Below, one piece after another: positions 47,812 to 56,788 of a stretch of 64,000 bases of DNA (its first letter is position 1; each line of letters opens with the position of its first letter). The DNA comes from Pseudonocardia broussonetiae (GTDB lineage Bacteria; Actinomycetota; Actinomycetes; Mycobacteriales; Pseudonocardiaceae). The notes under the pieces are model-generated. The model searched no databases. It was not told the DNA's origin and saw only the letters and a list, made by a program, of their open reading frames with translations. The translations under genes and the position numbers were made by a program. The stretch spans positions 689,501-753,500 of the forward strand of contig NZ_CP053564.1 of NCBI RefSeq assembly GCF_013155125.1. The letters run 5' to 3'.

Positions 47812-48951
47812 ATGGCCGTCGACCGGCTGCTGCCCACGCAAGAGGCGCACGACCTCATCGACCTCGTCCGCGACATCGCCGACAAGGAGCTCGCGCCGAT
47901 CGTCGAGCAGCACGAGAAGGCCGAGACCTACCCCGAGGGCCTGTTCGCGACGCTGGGCGAGGCCGGCCTGCTGGGCCTGCCCTACCCCGAGGAGCACGGC
48001 GGCGGCGGGCAGCCCTACGAGGTGTACCTGCAGGTGCTGGAGGAGTTCGCGGCGCGCTGGGCGGCGGTGGCCGTGGCGCTGTCGGTGCACGGGCTGTCCT
48101 GCCACCCGATGGCCGCGTTCGGCACCCCCGAGCAGCAGGAGCGGTGGCTGCCGCGGATGCTCTCGGGCGAGCTCGTGGGCGGGTACTCGCTGTCCGAGCC
48201 GCAGGCCGGCTCCGACGCGGCCGCGCTGACCTGCAAGGCCGAGAAGACCACCGGCGGGTACCGGATCACCGGCACCAAGGCGTGGATCACCCACGGCGGC
48301 GTCGTCGACTTCTACGCGCTGTTCGCCCGCACCGGCGAGGGCTCGCGCGGGGTCTCGTGCTTCCTCGCGCCCGGCCAGGCCGAGGGCCTGTCGTTCGGGA
48401 AGCCCGAGGAGAAGATGGGGCTGCACGCGATCCCCACCGTCACCGCGAACTGGGACGGCGCCGTCCTCGACGCCGACCGGCTCATCGGCTCCGAGGGCGA
48501 CGGCCTGCCGATCGCGTTCTCCGCGCTCGACTCGGGCCGGCTCGGGATCGCCGCCGTCGCCACGGGGCTCGCGCAGTCGGCGCTCGACGCGGCCGTCGAC
48601 TACGCCCACGAGCGCAGCGCCTTCGGCAAGAAGATCATCGACCACCAGGGGCTCGGCTTCCTGCTCGCCGACATGGCCGCCGCCGTCGACTCGGCGCGGG
48701 CGACCTACCTCGACGCGGCCCGCCGCCGCGACGCCGGCCGCGAGTACGGGCGACAGGCGTCGGTCGCGAAGCTCGTCGCCACGGACGCGGCCATGAAGGT
48801 CACGACCGACGCGGTGCAGGTCCTCGGCGGCTACGGCTACACGCGCGACTTCCCCGTGGAGCGCTTCATGCGCGAGGCCAAGATCATGCAGATCTTCGAG
48901 GGCACCAACCAGATCCAGCGCCTCGTGATCAGCCGCAAGCTCGCGCGGTAA
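47812..48951 (+). CDS. Acyl-CoA dehydrogenase
   Basis: 379 residues, normal family length. The FAD/acyl motifs are GYSLSEPQAGSDAAAL, ITGTKAWITHG, and the C-terminal QVLGGYGYTRDFPVERFMREAKIMQIFEGTNQIQR, where the Glu before GTNQ is the catalytic base. It catalyses alpha,beta-dehydrogenation of acyl-CoA in beta-oxidation or branched amino-acid breakdown. ATG 47812 follows GGAG; ATG 47800 in frame is an alternative. Probably controlled by the divergent TetR. Confidence 0.92.
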   Translation: MAVDRLLPTQEAHDLIDLVRDIADKELAPIVEQHEKAETYPEGLFATLGEAGLLGLPYPEEHGGGGQPYEVYLQVLEEFAARWAAVAVALSVHGLSCHPMAAFGTPEQQERWLPRMLSGELVGGYSLSEPQAGSDAAALTCKAEKTTGGYRITGTKAWITHGGVVDFYALFARTGEGSRGVSCFLAPGQAEGLSFGKPEEKMGLHAIPTVTANWDGAVLDADRLIGSEGDGLPIAFSALDSGRLGIAAVATGLAQSALDAAVDYAHERSAFGKKIIDHQGLGFLLADMAAAVDSARATYLDAARRRDAGREYGRQASVAKLVATDAAMKVTTDAVQVLGGYGYTRDFPVERFMREAKIMQIFEGTNQIQRLVISRKLAR

Positions 48952-49004
48952 CGACTTCCGCGCTCTCCCGATCTAGGTGTCGCTGATGTCACCAGGGGGA
49001 CGCG

Positions 49005-50093
49005 TTGATCGAGAACTCGACGCAGGGGCTGACCCTGCTCGACCCGGACCGCAAGGTCGTCGTCACGGGTGAGGAGCACCACCAGGCCGCGCTGGTCCGG
49101 TGGGCGCCGCACCCCGACGGCCGCGGCCGCCGGGTCGCCGCCGAGCTGGCGTTCGTGACCGGACCCCGCGGACGGCGGCTGATCGAGGTCCGCATCGACG
49201 GGCAGCGCGTCGGCGTCCTCACGCCGCTGATGTCCGAGCGGTACGCCCCGCACGTGCACGAGGTCCTGCGCGGGCGGGGGCGTCCCGCGTGCGTGGCGGT
49301 GGTCGTGCACGGGCGGCGCGGCACCGAGGTCGAGGTGCACCTGCCCGAGGTCGCGCGCGACGCCACGGCGGCGCTGCCCGTCGCTCCCGTCCCCGTCCCG
49401 CCGCGCCCCGCCCCGCCCGCCGGTGCCGGGGCGTGGCCGCCGCCCTCCGGCGGGACCGGCGCTTGGCCGCCGCCCTCCGGCGGTTCCGGCGGGTGGCCCG
49501 CTCCTGTCCCCGCCCCGACCGGCGACGGGTGGCCCGGCAACCGGCCGGGCCCGGGTGGTGCGCCCGGTCCGGGCGGTCCCGGTGGCCGCGGCCCCGGCCG
49601 CGCGCGTCGCAGCCGACGCCCGCTCTGGGTCGGTGCCGGTGTGCTCGCCGCGCTGGTCGTGATCGGGTCGACGATGAGCAACCACAGCGGTGAGGTGCCC
49701 ACGGTCTCCGCGGCCGCCCCTTCCACCACGCGCGCGACCCCCGCTCCGACCACGGTCCCCGTCACGGCCGCCCCGACCACGGTGCCCGCGCCGGGGGTGG
49801 TGGAGGAGGTCGAGCAGGTGGACGTGGACGTGCCCGACGTCGACGCCCCCGAGATCGCCCCGCAGGCCGCGGCCCGGGCTCCGGAGACCCGGCGGGAGCC
49901 GGAGCCGGAGCCGCGCCCGCAGGCGCTCGTCCAGGCACCCGAGCCGTCCGGCGGTGGCTGCCATCCGAGCTACAGCCCGTGCATCCCGGACGGGCCGGAC
50001 CTCGACTGCGGCGACATCGACGGGCCGGTGACCGTGACCGGCCGCGACGAGTACCGCCTCGACGCCAACAACGACGGCGTCGGATGCGAGTGA
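49005..50093 (+). CDS. Membrane-anchored protein with excalibur calcium-binding domain
   Basis: 362 residues from a TTG at 49005, preceded by AGGGGG and matching the MLENST start of the paralogue downstream. The N-terminal domain (about 1-120, ENSTQGLTLLDPD and VRIDGQRVGVLTPLMSERYAPHVHEVL) is shared with that paralogue. A Pro/Gly linker with GAWPPPSGG repeats follows, then one membrane segment (about 207-226), a Thr/Pro/Glu linker and a C-terminal excalibur domain: CxPSYxPC, DLDCGDI, DEYRLDANNDGVGCE. The N-terminal domain is cytoplasmic and the calcium-binding part outside. Family of the N-terminal domain not recognised. Confidence 0.82.
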   Translation: MIENSTQGLTLLDPDRKVVVTGEEHHQAALVRWAPHPDGRGRRVAAELAFVTGPRGRRLIEVRIDGQRVGVLTPLMSERYAPHVHEVLRGRGRPACVAVVVHGRRGTEVEVHLPEVARDATAALPVAPVPVPPRPAPPAGAGAWPPPSGGTGAWPPPSGGSGGWPAPVPAPTGDGWPGNRPGPGGAPGPGGPGGRGPGRARRSRRPLWVGAGVLAALVVIGSTMSNHSGEVPTVSAAAPSTTRATPAPTTVPVTAAPTTVPAPGVVEEVEQVDVDVPDVDAPEIAPQAAARAPETRREPEPEPRPQALVQAPEPSGGGCHPSYSPCIPDGPDLDCGDIDGPVTVTGRDEYRLDANNDGVGCE

Positions 50094-50220
50094 CCTCTAC
50101 CGTTCGGCGTATCAGAACGTACCGTTCGGCCTAACTGCCGCCACCCGATCTGGTGAGCCGTAACGGTCCGCGATGATCCTCGATGGGCAGGGGGACTGCC
50201 ACTACTCCATCGAGGGGACC

Positions 50221-51099
50221 ATGCTCGAGAACTCGACCGACGGCCTGACCCTGCTCGATGCCGCCCACACCGTCGTGGTGGCGGGCGTGGAGCACCACCA
50301 GCCCGTCCTCGCACCCTGGGCGCCCTTCGCCGACGAGCTGCCGCGCCACGTCGCCGTCGAGCTCCGGCCGGCGCCGGTGACGATCGGCTACGACGCCGGC
50401 CGGCCCGGCGTCGAGGTGCTGCTCGACGGGTGGCGGATCGGCGAGCTGGCACCGACGCCGGCCGAGCGCTACCTCCCGCACGTGCACGACCTGCTGGCCC
50501 TGGGCGCCCGCCCGGCCGCGGTCGGGCTCGTCGGGCACGGGCCGCAGGGCGAGCTCGAGGTGGAGCTGCGCCTGCCGGACGTCACCGACGAGGCGACCAC
50601 GGCAATGCACGTCGTGCACCCCGACATCACGTTCGCGCCGGTCCCCCGTCCGCGCGACCCGCGCATCCCCTACCTGATCGGCGGCGGCGTGCTCGCGCTG
50701 CTGCTGGTCGTCGGGGTGACGGTCGGTGCCGGCAACCGCAGCGACGAGACCACGTGGACCCGCCCCGCCGCGGCCCCGACCACCGCCCGCACCTCCCCCG
50801 CCCCGATCCCCACGGTGGCGGCCACGGAGACCGGGATCATCGAGGAGATCGCCGACGACGTCGTGGCCGAGGTCGTGCAGACCAGGCCGCGGGTCGTGGT
50901 GCCGACGACGCCCCCGCCGCCGCCTCCTCCGGCTCCGGTCGTCGTGGTACCGACCACCACGGTCGCGCCCACGCCGACGACCGAGGAGACGATCGCCCTC
51001 CTCCCCCCGAAGACGATCACGGCGACGAACACCACCACCACCACGACCCAGTCCCCGGCGCCCTGCATCCCGACGGAACAGGCCTCCTGCCCGCGATGA
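50221..51099 (+). CDS. Paralogue of the preceding protein, excalibur domain truncated
   Basis: 292 residues. N-terminal domain (MLENSTDGLTLLDAAHTVVVAG, later VLLDGWRIGELAPTPAERYLPHVHDLL) matches the upstream gene throughout. One membrane segment (about 142-162) and a Thr/Pro-rich outer linker follow. The C-terminus stops at PCIPTEQASCPR, which aligns to PCIPDGPDLDC of the upstream protein, so the calcium-binding part of the excalibur domain is lost. ATG 50221 was chosen by paralogy; ATG 50173 in frame would add 16 residues. Its stop overlaps the serine hydrolase start (ATGA). Confidence 0.8.
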   Translation: MLENSTDGLTLLDAAHTVVVAGVEHHQPVLAPWAPFADELPRHVAVELRPAPVTIGYDAGRPGVEVLLDGWRIGELAPTPAERYLPHVHDLLALGARPAAVGLVGHGPQGELEVELRLPDVTDEATTAMHVVHPDITFAPVPRPRDPRIPYLIGGGVLALLLVVGVTVGAGNRSDETTWTRPAAAPTTARTSPAPIPTVAATETGIIEEIADDVVAEVVQTRPRVVVPTTPPPPPPPAPVVVVPTTTVAPTPTTEETIALLPPKTITATNTTTTTTQSPAPCIPTEQASCPR

Positions 51100-52226
51100 G
51101 TTCCGGCCCCACCGCCGGTCCATCCCCCGTGACCACCTCGCCCCTCTCCGCCCTCGCGCCGCACGTCGACTCCGGGGAGATCCCCGCCCTGGTCGCCCTC
51201 GTCGCCCGCGGGGACGACGTCCACGTCGAGGTCCGGGGCCGGATCGCGCCCGACGGCCCGCCCCTCGAGCGCGACGCCGTCTTCCGCATCAGCTCGATGA
51301 CCAAGCCCGCGGTCGCCGCGGCCGCGCTGCTGCTGGTGGGCGACGGCCTGCTCGACCTCGACGGCTCGGTCGAGCCCCTGCTCCCCGAGCTAGCCGACCG
51401 CCGCGTCCTGCGCAGCATCGACGCCGACCTCGACGACACCGTGCGCGCGCACCGCGCGATCACCGTCCGCGACCTGCTGACGTTCCGCATGGGCTTCGGC
51501 CTGATCCTCGCCCCGCCCGGTGAGCACCCCGTGCAGCGCGCCCTCGACGCGCTGGTGCTGGGCCAGGGCCGCCCCGGCGCCGAGGCCCCGCCCGGGCCCG
51601 ACGAGTGGCTGCGCCGGTTCGCGACGCTCCCGCTGCTGCACCAGCCGGGCGAGCGCTGGACGTACAGCACCTCGGCCGACGTCCTGGGCGTGCTGCTCGC
51701 CCGCGCGTCCGGCACCCCCCTGCCCGACCTGCTCCACGAGCGCGTGTTCGCCCCGCTCGGCATGCGCGACACCGGGTTCCACGTCCCGCCGTCCTCCCTG
51801 GACCGCCTCGCCACGCTGCACCTGCCCGGCGGCGGGGTCTCCGACGACCCGGCCACCGGCGCGTGGAGCAGGCCCCCGGCGTTCCCGCAGGGGGCGGGCG
51901 GGCTCGTGTCGACCGTCGACGACTGGTTCGCCTTCAGCGAGGCCCTGCGCACCGGCGGCCTGCTGCCGCCCGCCGCCGTCGCCGCGATGACCCGCGACCA
52001 GCTCTCCCCCGGCCAGGCCGACGGGATCTTCCTGTCCGAGGGCTACGGCTGGGGCTACGGACTGGCCGTCCGCGACGACGGCCGCTACGGCTGGGACGGC
52101 GGCCTCGGCACCTCGTGGGCCATCCACCCGGGCAGCGGCGTGACCGGCGTCCTGCTCACCCAGGTCGAGTGGAGCCAGGGCCCGCCCGCGGTCTGGTGGG
52201 ACTTCTGGAGGATCGTCGAGGGGTGA
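51096..52226 (+). CDS. Serine hydrolase of the beta-lactamase class C/esterase family
   Basis: 376 residues. The SxxK motif is SSMTKP, the second motif YST is in RWTYSTSADV, and a late GWDGGLGTSW corresponds to the third (HxG/KTG-like) motif. There is no signal peptide, so it is a cytoplasmic esterase/peptidase type rather than a resistance enzyme. Translation is coupled to the preceding gene; GTG 51129 is an alternative start. Confidence 0.88.
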   Translation: MSSGPTAGPSPVTTSPLSALAPHVDSGEIPALVALVARGDDVHVEVRGRIAPDGPPLERDAVFRISSMTKPAVAAAALLLVGDGLLDLDGSVEPLLPELADRRVLRSIDADLDDTVRAHRAITVRDLLTFRMGFGLILAPPGEHPVQRALDALVLGQGRPGAEAPPGPDEWLRRFATLPLLHQPGERWTYSTSADVLGVLLARASGTPLPDLLHERVFAPLGMRDTGFHVPPSSLDRLATLHLPGGGVSDDPATGAWSRPPAFPQGAGGLVSTVDDWFAFSEALRTGGLLPPAAVAAMTRDQLSPGQADGIFLSEGYGWGYGLAVRDDGRYGWDGGLGTSWAIHPGSGVTGVLLTQVEWSQGPPAVWWDFWRIVEG

Positions 52227-52286
52227 CCTGTCGATCCGCCGGGTCGCCGTTCGTGCAGTAGGCAGAACCACCGGACGGAGGACCCG

Positions 52287-52637
52287 ATGCCCCAGTACCT
52301 GCTCACCATCCACCAGCCCGACGGCGACCCGCCGCCGCCCGAGGTGCTCGGCCCGATCATGGAGGGCCTGGACGCGCTCAACGAGGAGATGCAGGCCAAC
52401 GGCACCTGGGTGTTCGCGGCCGCCCTGCACCCGCCGGGCACGGCCACCGTGGTGCGGGTGCGCGGCGAGGAGACGCTGCTCACCGACGGCCCGTTCGCGG
52501 AGGGCAAGGAGCACGTCGGCGGGTTCACCGTGATCCGCGCGGCCGACCTCGACGAGGCCCTGCACTGGGGCGGGCGCCTCGCGCGCGTCCTCGCGCCGCT
52601 GTCGATCGAGGTCCGGCCGATCCACGGCGGCGCATGA
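52287..52637 (+). CDS. YCII/DGPF-domain protein paired with ECF42 (second cassette)
   Basis: 116 residues, starts MPQYLLTIH and contains LLTDGPFAEGKEHVGGF, with IEVRPIH at the end. ACGGAGG precedes the ATG. The stop overlaps the sigma gene start by 4 bp. Gene order (DGPF then sigma) is the same as in the cassette at 41.6-43.2 kb, on the opposite strand. Confidence 0.92.
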   Translation: MPQYLLTIHQPDGDPPPPEVLGPIMEGLDALNEEMQANGTWVFAAALHPPGTATVVRVRGEETLLTDGPFAEGKEHVGGFTVIRAADLDEALHWGGRLARVLAPLSIEVRPIHGGA

Positions 52638-53827
52638 CCGGCCCCACCCCCGACGACGTCGCGCGCGTCTTCGCCGCGGAGTACGGGCGCGCGGTGTCGG
52701 TCCTGACCCGCGTCCTCGGCGACCTCGACCTCGCCGAGGACGCGGTGCAGGAGGCGTTCACCGAGGCCGCCCGCACCTGGCCCGGGAACGGGCTCCCGCC
52801 CAGCCCCGCCGGCTGGATCATCACGACGGCGCGGCGCCGTGCGATCGACCGGCACCGCCGCGAGTCCACCCGCGACGCCCGCCACGCCGAGGCGGCGCTG
52901 CTGCACGCCCCGGCCGAGGTGCCCGAGGAGGAGCCCGTGCCCGACGACCGGCTCCGCCTCGTCTTCACCTGCTGCCACCCCTCGCTGGCCCCGGCCGCGC
53001 AGGTCGCGCTCACGCTGCGCCTGCTCGGCGGCCTCACGACGCCCGAGATCGCGCGGGCGTTCCTCGTGCCCGAGGCGACGATGGCGCAGCGGATCGTGCG
53101 GGCCAAGGGCAAGATCCGCGACGCCCGCATCCCGTACCGGGTGCCGAGCGAGGCGGAGCTCCCCGACCGGCTGCGGCCCGTGCTCGCCGTCGTCTACCTG
53201 GTCTTCACGACCGGGCACACCGCCCCGTCGGGCGACGCCCTGGTGCGCGCGGACCTGTGCGCCGAGGCCCTGCGGCTGGGCCGGCTGCTGCACGACCTCA
53301 TGCCCGACGAGCCCGAGGTGGCGGGGCTGCTCGCGCTGATGCTGCTGACGGAGTCGCGGCGGGCCGCACGCACCGGATCCGACGGTGCGCTGGTGCGTCT
53401 GGCCGACCAGGACACCTCGCTGTGGGACGCCGACCTGGCCGACGAGGGCCGCGCGCTCGTCCGCGCCTGCCTGCGCCGGAACGCGCCGGGTCCCTACCAG
53501 GTGCAGGCCGCGATCCAGGCCGTCCACAGCGAGCCGCCGACGGACTGGCACCAGGTCCTCGCCCTCTACGACCTGCTCCTCGCCCTCACCCCGACGCCGG
53601 TGGTCGCGCTGAACCGGGCCGTCGCGGTGGCCGAGGTGCACGGCCCGGCCGCCGCGCTCGAGATCGTCGACGGCCTCGACCTCGACCGCTACCACCTCCT
53701 GCACGCCGTCCGCGCCGACCTGCTCCGCCGTTTGGGCCGCGCCGACGAGGCGGCCGCCGCCGTCGAGGCCGCGATCGCGCGGACCGACAACGAGGCCGAG
53801 CGCGCGTTCCTGCGGTCGCGCCGCTGA
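52634..53827 (+). CDS. ECF42-type sigma factor (second cassette)
   Basis: 397 residues. Region 2 LDLAEDAVQEAFTEAARTWP, region 4 LAPAAQVALTLRLLGGLTTPEIARAFL, then the ECF42 C-terminal extension with VYLVFTTGHTAPSGD and [19 protein letters not shown]. It lacks the run-through tail of the paralogue at 41563. Functionally linked to the DGPF protein directly upstream (ATGA overlap). An AraC regulator and P450 follow, which could be targets. Confidence 0.92.
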   Translation: MTGPTPDDVARVFAAEYGRAVSVLTRVLGDLDLAEDAVQEAFTEAARTWPGNGLPPSPAGWIITTARRRAIDRHRRESTRDARHAEAALLHAPAEVPEEEPVPDDRLRLVFTCCHPSLAPAAQVALTLRLLGGLTTPEIARAFLVPEATMAQRIVRAKGKIRDARIPYRVPSEAELPDRLRPVLAVVYLVFTTGHTAPSGDALVRADLCAEALRLGRLLHDLMPDEPEVAGLLALMLLTESRRAARTGSDGALVRLADQDTSLWDADLADEGRALVRACLRRNAPGPYQVQAAIQAVHSEPPTDWHQVLALYDLLLALTPTPVVALNRAVAVAEVHGPAAALEIVDGLDLDRYHLLHAVRADLLRRLGRADEAAAAVEAAIARTDNEAERAFLRSRR

Positions 53828-53908
53828 CGGCGTTCGCCGGGGCGGAACCGCACCGTTGACGTCCGGCGCCCGCGGAGCAGGGTGGAAGGCGACCCTGCGG
53901 AGGCGACG

Positions 53909-54874
53909 ATGCCCGGCACGTCGATCACGACCACGGACCCGTCCGTGGCGCGCGAGGAGTGCGGGCGGGTCTACTTCCCGCACCGCCTCACGGTCCTGCA
54001 CGACCCCCGCCGGTTCGCGATGACGCTGTCGGCCGTCTCGCTCGGGACGGTGTCGGCGGGGCTGCTGGGCTACGCCGGGGAGATCCGCGTCGAGACCGAC
54101 GAGCTCGAGTCCGGTTACGAGGTGAACGTCCCGCTCGACGGCGACCTGCGCACCTGGACCGGTCACGCCGACGTCTGCGCCGACCCCGGCACGGCCGCGG
54201 TGTACCGGCCCGACGGCCGCACCCGGCTGCACGGCTGGGCGGGCGGCGGGCGGCTGTTCGGGCTCAAGATCGAGCGTGCTGCGCTGGAGGAGGTGCTGGA
54301 GGAGCTGACCGACCGGCCGGTGCGGTCGGTCGTGCCGATCGGGGCGCGGCTCGACCTCCGTCGCGGCGCGGGCCGGCAGTGGTGGTGCCTGGCGCGGGCC
54401 CTGGTCGACCTCGCCGCCGACCCCGACGGCCCGCTCGGGCAGCCGGTCGTGGCGCGCCCGCTGGCCCGCAGCGTCGTCGCCGGGTTCCTGCACGCCTCCG
54501 ACCACCCCTACCGGGACCTGCTCGCCGCGCGCCCCGCCGCGCCACGGCCGGCGACGATCCGCCAGGCCGTCGACCTGCTGGAGGAGGCACCGGAGCAGCC
54601 GTGGACCGTCACCGACCTCGCCCGCCGCGTCGGGCTCACGACCCGCGGCCTGCAGGCCGGGTTCGCGCGGCACCTGGGCGTCGCGCCGATGGCCCACCTG
54701 CGCCGCGTCCGCCTGGAGCGCGCGCACCTCGACCTGCTCGCCGCCGACCCGGCCCGCTGCTCGGTCGCCGACGTCGCAGGCCGGTGGGGCTTCACGCACC
54801 TCGGCCGGTTCGCCGCGGTCTACCGCGAGCGCTACGGCCGGCCGCCGTCGCACGACCTGCGGACGGTGCGCTGA
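53909..54874 (+). CDS. AraC-family transcriptional regulator
   Basis: About 321 residues from ATG 53909, with GCGGAGG upstream. An N-terminal sensing domain of AraC-binding-like-2 type (about 15-190, including YFPHRLTVL and DGDLRTWTG) precedes a C-terminal double helix-turn-helix (about 225-321) with WTVTDLARRVGLTTRGLQAGFARHLGV and a closing YRERYGRPPS. The P450 gene begins 63 bp downstream in the same direction, suggesting regulation in cis. Confidence 0.9.
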   Translation: MPGTSITTTDPSVAREECGRVYFPHRLTVLHDPRRFAMTLSAVSLGTVSAGLLGYAGEIRVETDELESGYEVNVPLDGDLRTWTGHADVCADPGTAAVYRPDGRTRLHGWAGGGRLFGLKIERAALEEVLEELTDRPVRSVVPIGARLDLRRGAGRQWWCLARALVDLAADPDGPLGQPVVARPLARSVVAGFLHASDHPYRDLLAARPAAPRPATIRQAVDLLEEAPEQPWTVTDLARRVGLTTRGLQAGFARHLGVAPMAHLRRVRLERAHLDLLAADPARCSVADVAGRWGFTHLGRFAAVYRERYGRPPSHDLRTVR

Positions 54875-54937
54875 TCGGATCGTTCGGGTGCGCCCACCGG
54901 ATCGACCGTGACCGGGGCCACACCTAGCGTCGGGCGC

Positions 54938-56164
54938 GTGTCCACCACCGAGCCCGTCCTCGACTTCAACCCCCTGGTGTCGCCGCACCGGGAGGACCCG
55001 CACCTGTTCTACCGCGCCGCCCGCGCGCAGCCGCCCCGGATGAGCCCGACGCTGGGCGCGTACATGGTGACCCGCTACGACGACCTGCGGACCGTGATCG
55101 ACGACCCGCAGACCTACTCGTCCGCGCCGGCCGTCCCGAAGATCTACGCGAACGCGCCCGAGGTCGTCGAGGTGCTGCGCCGCGGCGGCGTGCCCGAGAC
55201 GAACGCCGTCGTCAACGAGGACGAGCCCGCGCACACCCCCGTCCGCCGCGTCTTCGACGCCGGGTTCACCGGCGCGCGCGTCCGGGCGATGCTGCCGACG
55301 ATGCACGCCACCGCCGACGCGCTGATCGACGCGTTCCCGGCCGGCGGCGCCGACCTCGTCGGCGACTACGCGGTCCCGTTCGTGCAGACGGTGATCAGCG
55401 CGATCATCGGCTTCCCGCCGGAGGACACCGCGCAGATCCAGGTGTGGACCGACGACCAGACGACGCTGTGGAACCCGCTCGCGCCCGTGGAGGCCCACCT
55501 CGCCGCGGCCGAGCGGATGGGCGAGTACACGCGCTACCTGCAGGCCCTGATCGACGAGCGCCGCGCCGAGCCGCGCGAGGACCTGCTCTCCGACCTCGTC
55601 CACGGCGCGAACGGCCACCCCGGCCTGCCCGACGAGTACACGCACTGCATCGTGCGCGGCGCCGCCCGCGTGGCCGGCTTCGACACCACCCGCGACGCCA
55701 TCACCTCGACGATGTACGCCGTGCTCGCCGACCCCGCGATCCGCGAGCGTGTGCTGGCCGATCCCGTGAAGGCGATCCCGCGCGCCACCGAGGAGGTGCT
55801 GCGCCGCGACGCCCCGCACCGCGGGCTGTTCCGGCTGACGACCCGCGACACGACGCTCGGCGGCACCGACCTCCCCGCCGGCACCCCGCTGCTGCTGCTG
55901 TTCGGCTCCGGCAACCGCGACGAGTCGGTGTTCCCCGATCCCGACGCCGTCGACCTCGACCGGCCCAACATGCGCGAGCACCTCGCCTTCGGCCGCGGCC
56001 TGCACGTCTGCCCGGGCGCGCCGATGGCCCGCGCCGAGATCCGCGTGGCGCTGGAGCACCTCGTGTCCCGCCTGCCCGGCATGCGCCTGGCCGACGGCTA
56101 CGAGCCCGTCTACATCGCCAGCTACTTCTTCCGGGGGCTGGAGTCGCTCGACGTCACCTGGTGA
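54938..56164 (+). CDS. Cytochrome P450
   Basis: 408 residues. The heme-binding loop FGRGLHVCPGAP holds the cysteine ligand, the ExxR motif is EEVLR, and the I-helix reads VAGFDTTRDA, with the normally acidic/alcohol pair slightly altered (Gly-Phe-Asp-Thr-Thr). It is a soluble class I bacterial enzyme needing ferredoxin partners, none of which is nearby. GTG 54938 was preferred (VSTTEPVLDF). Substrate unknown. Overlaps or abuts the RibD-like gene. Confidence 0.92.
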   Translation: MSTTEPVLDFNPLVSPHREDPHLFYRAARAQPPRMSPTLGAYMVTRYDDLRTVIDDPQTYSSAPAVPKIYANAPEVVEVLRRGGVPETNAVVNEDEPAHTPVRRVFDAGFTGARVRAMLPTMHATADALIDAFPAGGADLVGDYAVPFVQTVISAIIGFPPEDTAQIQVWTDDQTTLWNPLAPVEAHLAAAERMGEYTRYLQALIDERRAEPREDLLSDLVHGANGHPGLPDEYTHCIVRGAARVAGFDTTRDAITSTMYAVLADPAIRERVLADPVKAIPRATEEVLRRDAPHRGLFRLTTRDTTLGGTDLPAGTPLLLLFGSGNRDESVFPDPDAVDLDRPNMREHLAFGRGLHVCPGAPMARAEIRVALEHLVSRLPGMRLADGYEPVYIASYFFRGLESLDVTW

Positions 56165-56178
56165 TCCAGGATCGGCCC

Positions 56179-56739
56179 GTGCCCCGCCGCCTCGTCGCCC
56201 AGCAGTGGATCTCCCTCGACGGCTTCGCCTCGGGTCCGGACGGGGAGGGGGCGATCTTCGAGGCGGTCGAGGACTTCTCGCAGAGCGAGGCCCACAACGC
56301 CGCGCTCCTCCCGTCGGTCGACGTCGTGCTGCTCGGGCGCCGCACCTACGAGTCGTTCGTGGCGTTCTGGCCGGAGGCGCACGACGAGCCGATGGCCGAG
56401 CACGTCAACACCGTCCGCAAGGTGGTGTGCTCGTCCACGCTCGACGCCGCGCCGTGGGGCCGGTTCGCCCCGGCCGAGGTCGCGCGCGACGCGGCGGCGC
56501 ACGTCCGCGACCTGAGGGCCTCCGACGGCGGCGACGTCCTGCTGTGGGGGTCGCTCGCGGTCATGCGGTCGCTGCTGCGCGAGCGGCTCGTCGACGAGCT
56601 CGACCTCCTCGTCGCCCCGGTCCTGCTCGGCGCGGGCACCCCGCTCGTCGCGCCCGACGGCCCGTACGCGCTCACCCAGCTCGGCGGGGACGTGTGGCCG
56701 TCGTCGACGCACGTGCGCTGCGCGGTCCGCTACACGTAG
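56179..56739 (+). CDS. RibD C-terminal / dihydrofolate reductase-like protein
   Basis: 186 residues from GTG 56179 (GTG 56161, overlapping the P450 stop, is an alternative). Motifs: LVAQQWISLDGFASG, VVLLGRRTYESF, and LLWGSLAVMRSLL, the NADPH-binding part of the DHFR/RibD_C fold. It has no deaminase domain, so it is not a riboflavin gene itself; such proteins are widespread reductases of unknown substrate. Probably cotranscribed with the P450 gene. Confidence 0.88.
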   Translation: MPRRLVAQQWISLDGFASGPDGEGAIFEAVEDFSQSEAHNAALLPSVDVVLLGRRTYESFVAFWPEAHDEPMAEHVNTVRKVVCSSTLDAAPWGRFAPAEVARDAAAHVRDLRASDGGDVLLWGSLAVMRSLLRERLVDELDLLVAPVLLGAGTPLVAPDGPYALTQLGGDVWPSSTHVRCAVRYT

Positions 56740-56788
56740 GTCATCCGAAAGCCTTGCCCCGGCAACGGTCCACGAGGAAGGTGTGCCG

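Noticed and set aside
52085..56059. A 1,300-codon open frame on the minus strand
   Set aside because: It lies antisense to four or more well-supported genes (hydrolase end, DGPF, ECF42, AraC, P450) and is rich in Arg, Ala and Gly without domains; long antisense frames are expected at this GC content.
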